A stretch of 5,117 nucleotides of DNA from contig JAHFKM010000058.1 of the NCBI GenBank assembly GCA_023245385.1, forward strand, positions 1-5,117. Reading direction: 5' to 3'. This document shows, piece by piece, positions 4,678 through 5,117 of this stretch. The notes under the pieces are model-generated. The model was not told where the DNA came from. It was given only the letters and a program-made list of their open reading frames with translations, and did no database searches. This DNA comes from an archaeon. Lineage in GTDB: Archaea > Nanobdellota > Nanobdellia > SCGC-AAA011-G17 > GW2011-AR18. Positions within the stretch are counted from its first letter, which is position 1; each line of letters begins with the position of its first letter. The translations under genes and the position numbers were made by a program.

Positions 4678-5117
4678 ATGCTCTGCTCAACCAGACTGGA
4701 ATTCACAACCTTTGGAAAAGAAAACCCTTGGAACAACTTAGAGCCAGACTCTTCAGAAATATTCACAAATCATTACCTTCTTGTAACATACACACACCCT
4801 TAAAATTCGAAACGAAACTATCTTAAAATACAAACGCCTTCTTGGTTCTTACCATGAAATCCAAACTCTTCAAACTTTTTTTCCTTTCAATCCTAAATTT
4901 GATCCACTCGCCTCATTTTTAAAAGTCAATCACCTTGAAGACGCACTAACAGAACCATTAAACGATCGAGGCATTAAAATTGTTAAATCACACCAACAAT
5001 ATAGACTTCCTAATAGAATCATTGCTTATTTTTCAACGCTTCAGTTTCTAGGATACAGTGATACTAACCTTACTCTTAGTGGAAGTCATCCTGAACCAAC
5101 CCTAAGGATTTTAGCAA
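4678..5117 (+). pseudogene. Frameshifted unknown gene, C-terminus beyond the window
   Basis: ATG 4678 sits at leaderless distance from the TATA box at 4650-4657 and opens 41 codons (MLCSTRLEFTTFGKENP...NHYLLVTYTHP) ending at TAA 4801-4803. The +1 frame is closed by TAA at 4784-4786, then open from 4787 to the window end, about 110 codons. It is protein-like (YKRLLGSYHE, FFPFNPKFDPL, QQYRLPNRIIAYF, TLQFLGYSD) but has no ATG, GTG or TTG. One frame change between 4787 and 4803 joins the two into about 145 residues. Restoring two bases in the ACACACAC run (4790-4797) would do it exactly. I do not recognise the family; the downstream part looks like a mixed helix/strand soluble protein. It may be a decayed gene, a sequencing or assembly error, or a gene read by +1 recoding at CCT-TAA. 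The other frame from 4635 is also open to 4826 but has no start, which weakens certainty for the N-terminal part. Confidence 0.5.

Noticed and set aside
4635..4826. Open frame continuing in the VWA frame after its stop (…NLWKRKPLEQLRARLF…)
   Set aside because: It has no start codon and runs through the TATA box and palindrome. It remains a minor alternative for the reading of 4680-4800, so certainty about the right-edge gene is lowered.
4854..4922. 22-codon frame MKSKLFKLFFLSILN… resembling a signal peptide
   Set aside because: It is short, has no promoter or ribosome site, and lies within the longer open frame of the right-edge gene.

Overview
The window looks archaeal, most likely from a small-genome, A+T-rich lineage such as a DPANN group. 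That is an inference from three things seen directly. Promoters have the archaeal form (BRE-like CGAAAG plus TTTATAT or a related TATA box). In five of six transcription units the TATA box lies about 24-27 nt before the start codon, as in leaderless archaeal mRNAs. The ATPase/VWA pair resembles the archaeal MoxR/Mg-chelatase-like pair. No rRNA, tRNA, CRISPR or insertion sequence was seen.

Left third, minus strand (1-1064). A gene cut by the left edge encodes an unrecognised protein and is preceded by an unusual leader holding a 16-bp hairpin with a UUCG loop. Upstream of it, a 228-residue basic helical protein of unknown function shows three degenerate repeats of about 45-50 residues. The two genes have almost the same 14-base promoter core, so they may be co-expressed.

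Middle (1144-2376), plus strand. Transcription diverges at 1036-1172. A CDP-alcohol phosphatidyltransferase (membrane phospholipid headgroup transfer, complete DxxDGxxAR motif) is followed closely by a family 2 glycosyltransferase. Together they suggest synthesis of a polar lipid or a lipid-linked glycan.

Right half (2429-4634), plus strand. A MoxR/Mg-chelatase I-like AAA+ ATPase with a four-cysteine insert overlaps by 20 nt a VWA protein with a complete MIDAS. They form an operon, and the products very probably act together as a metal-dependent remodelling or insertion machine on an unknown substrate.

Right edge (4650-5117). A further TATA-driven reading frame of unknown family is interrupted by a one-base frame change near 4787-4803, beside an AC repeat. 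Downstream, more than 100 open codons contain no ATG, GTG or TTG start. It is a frameshifted gene, a sequencing error, or less likely a recoded gene.
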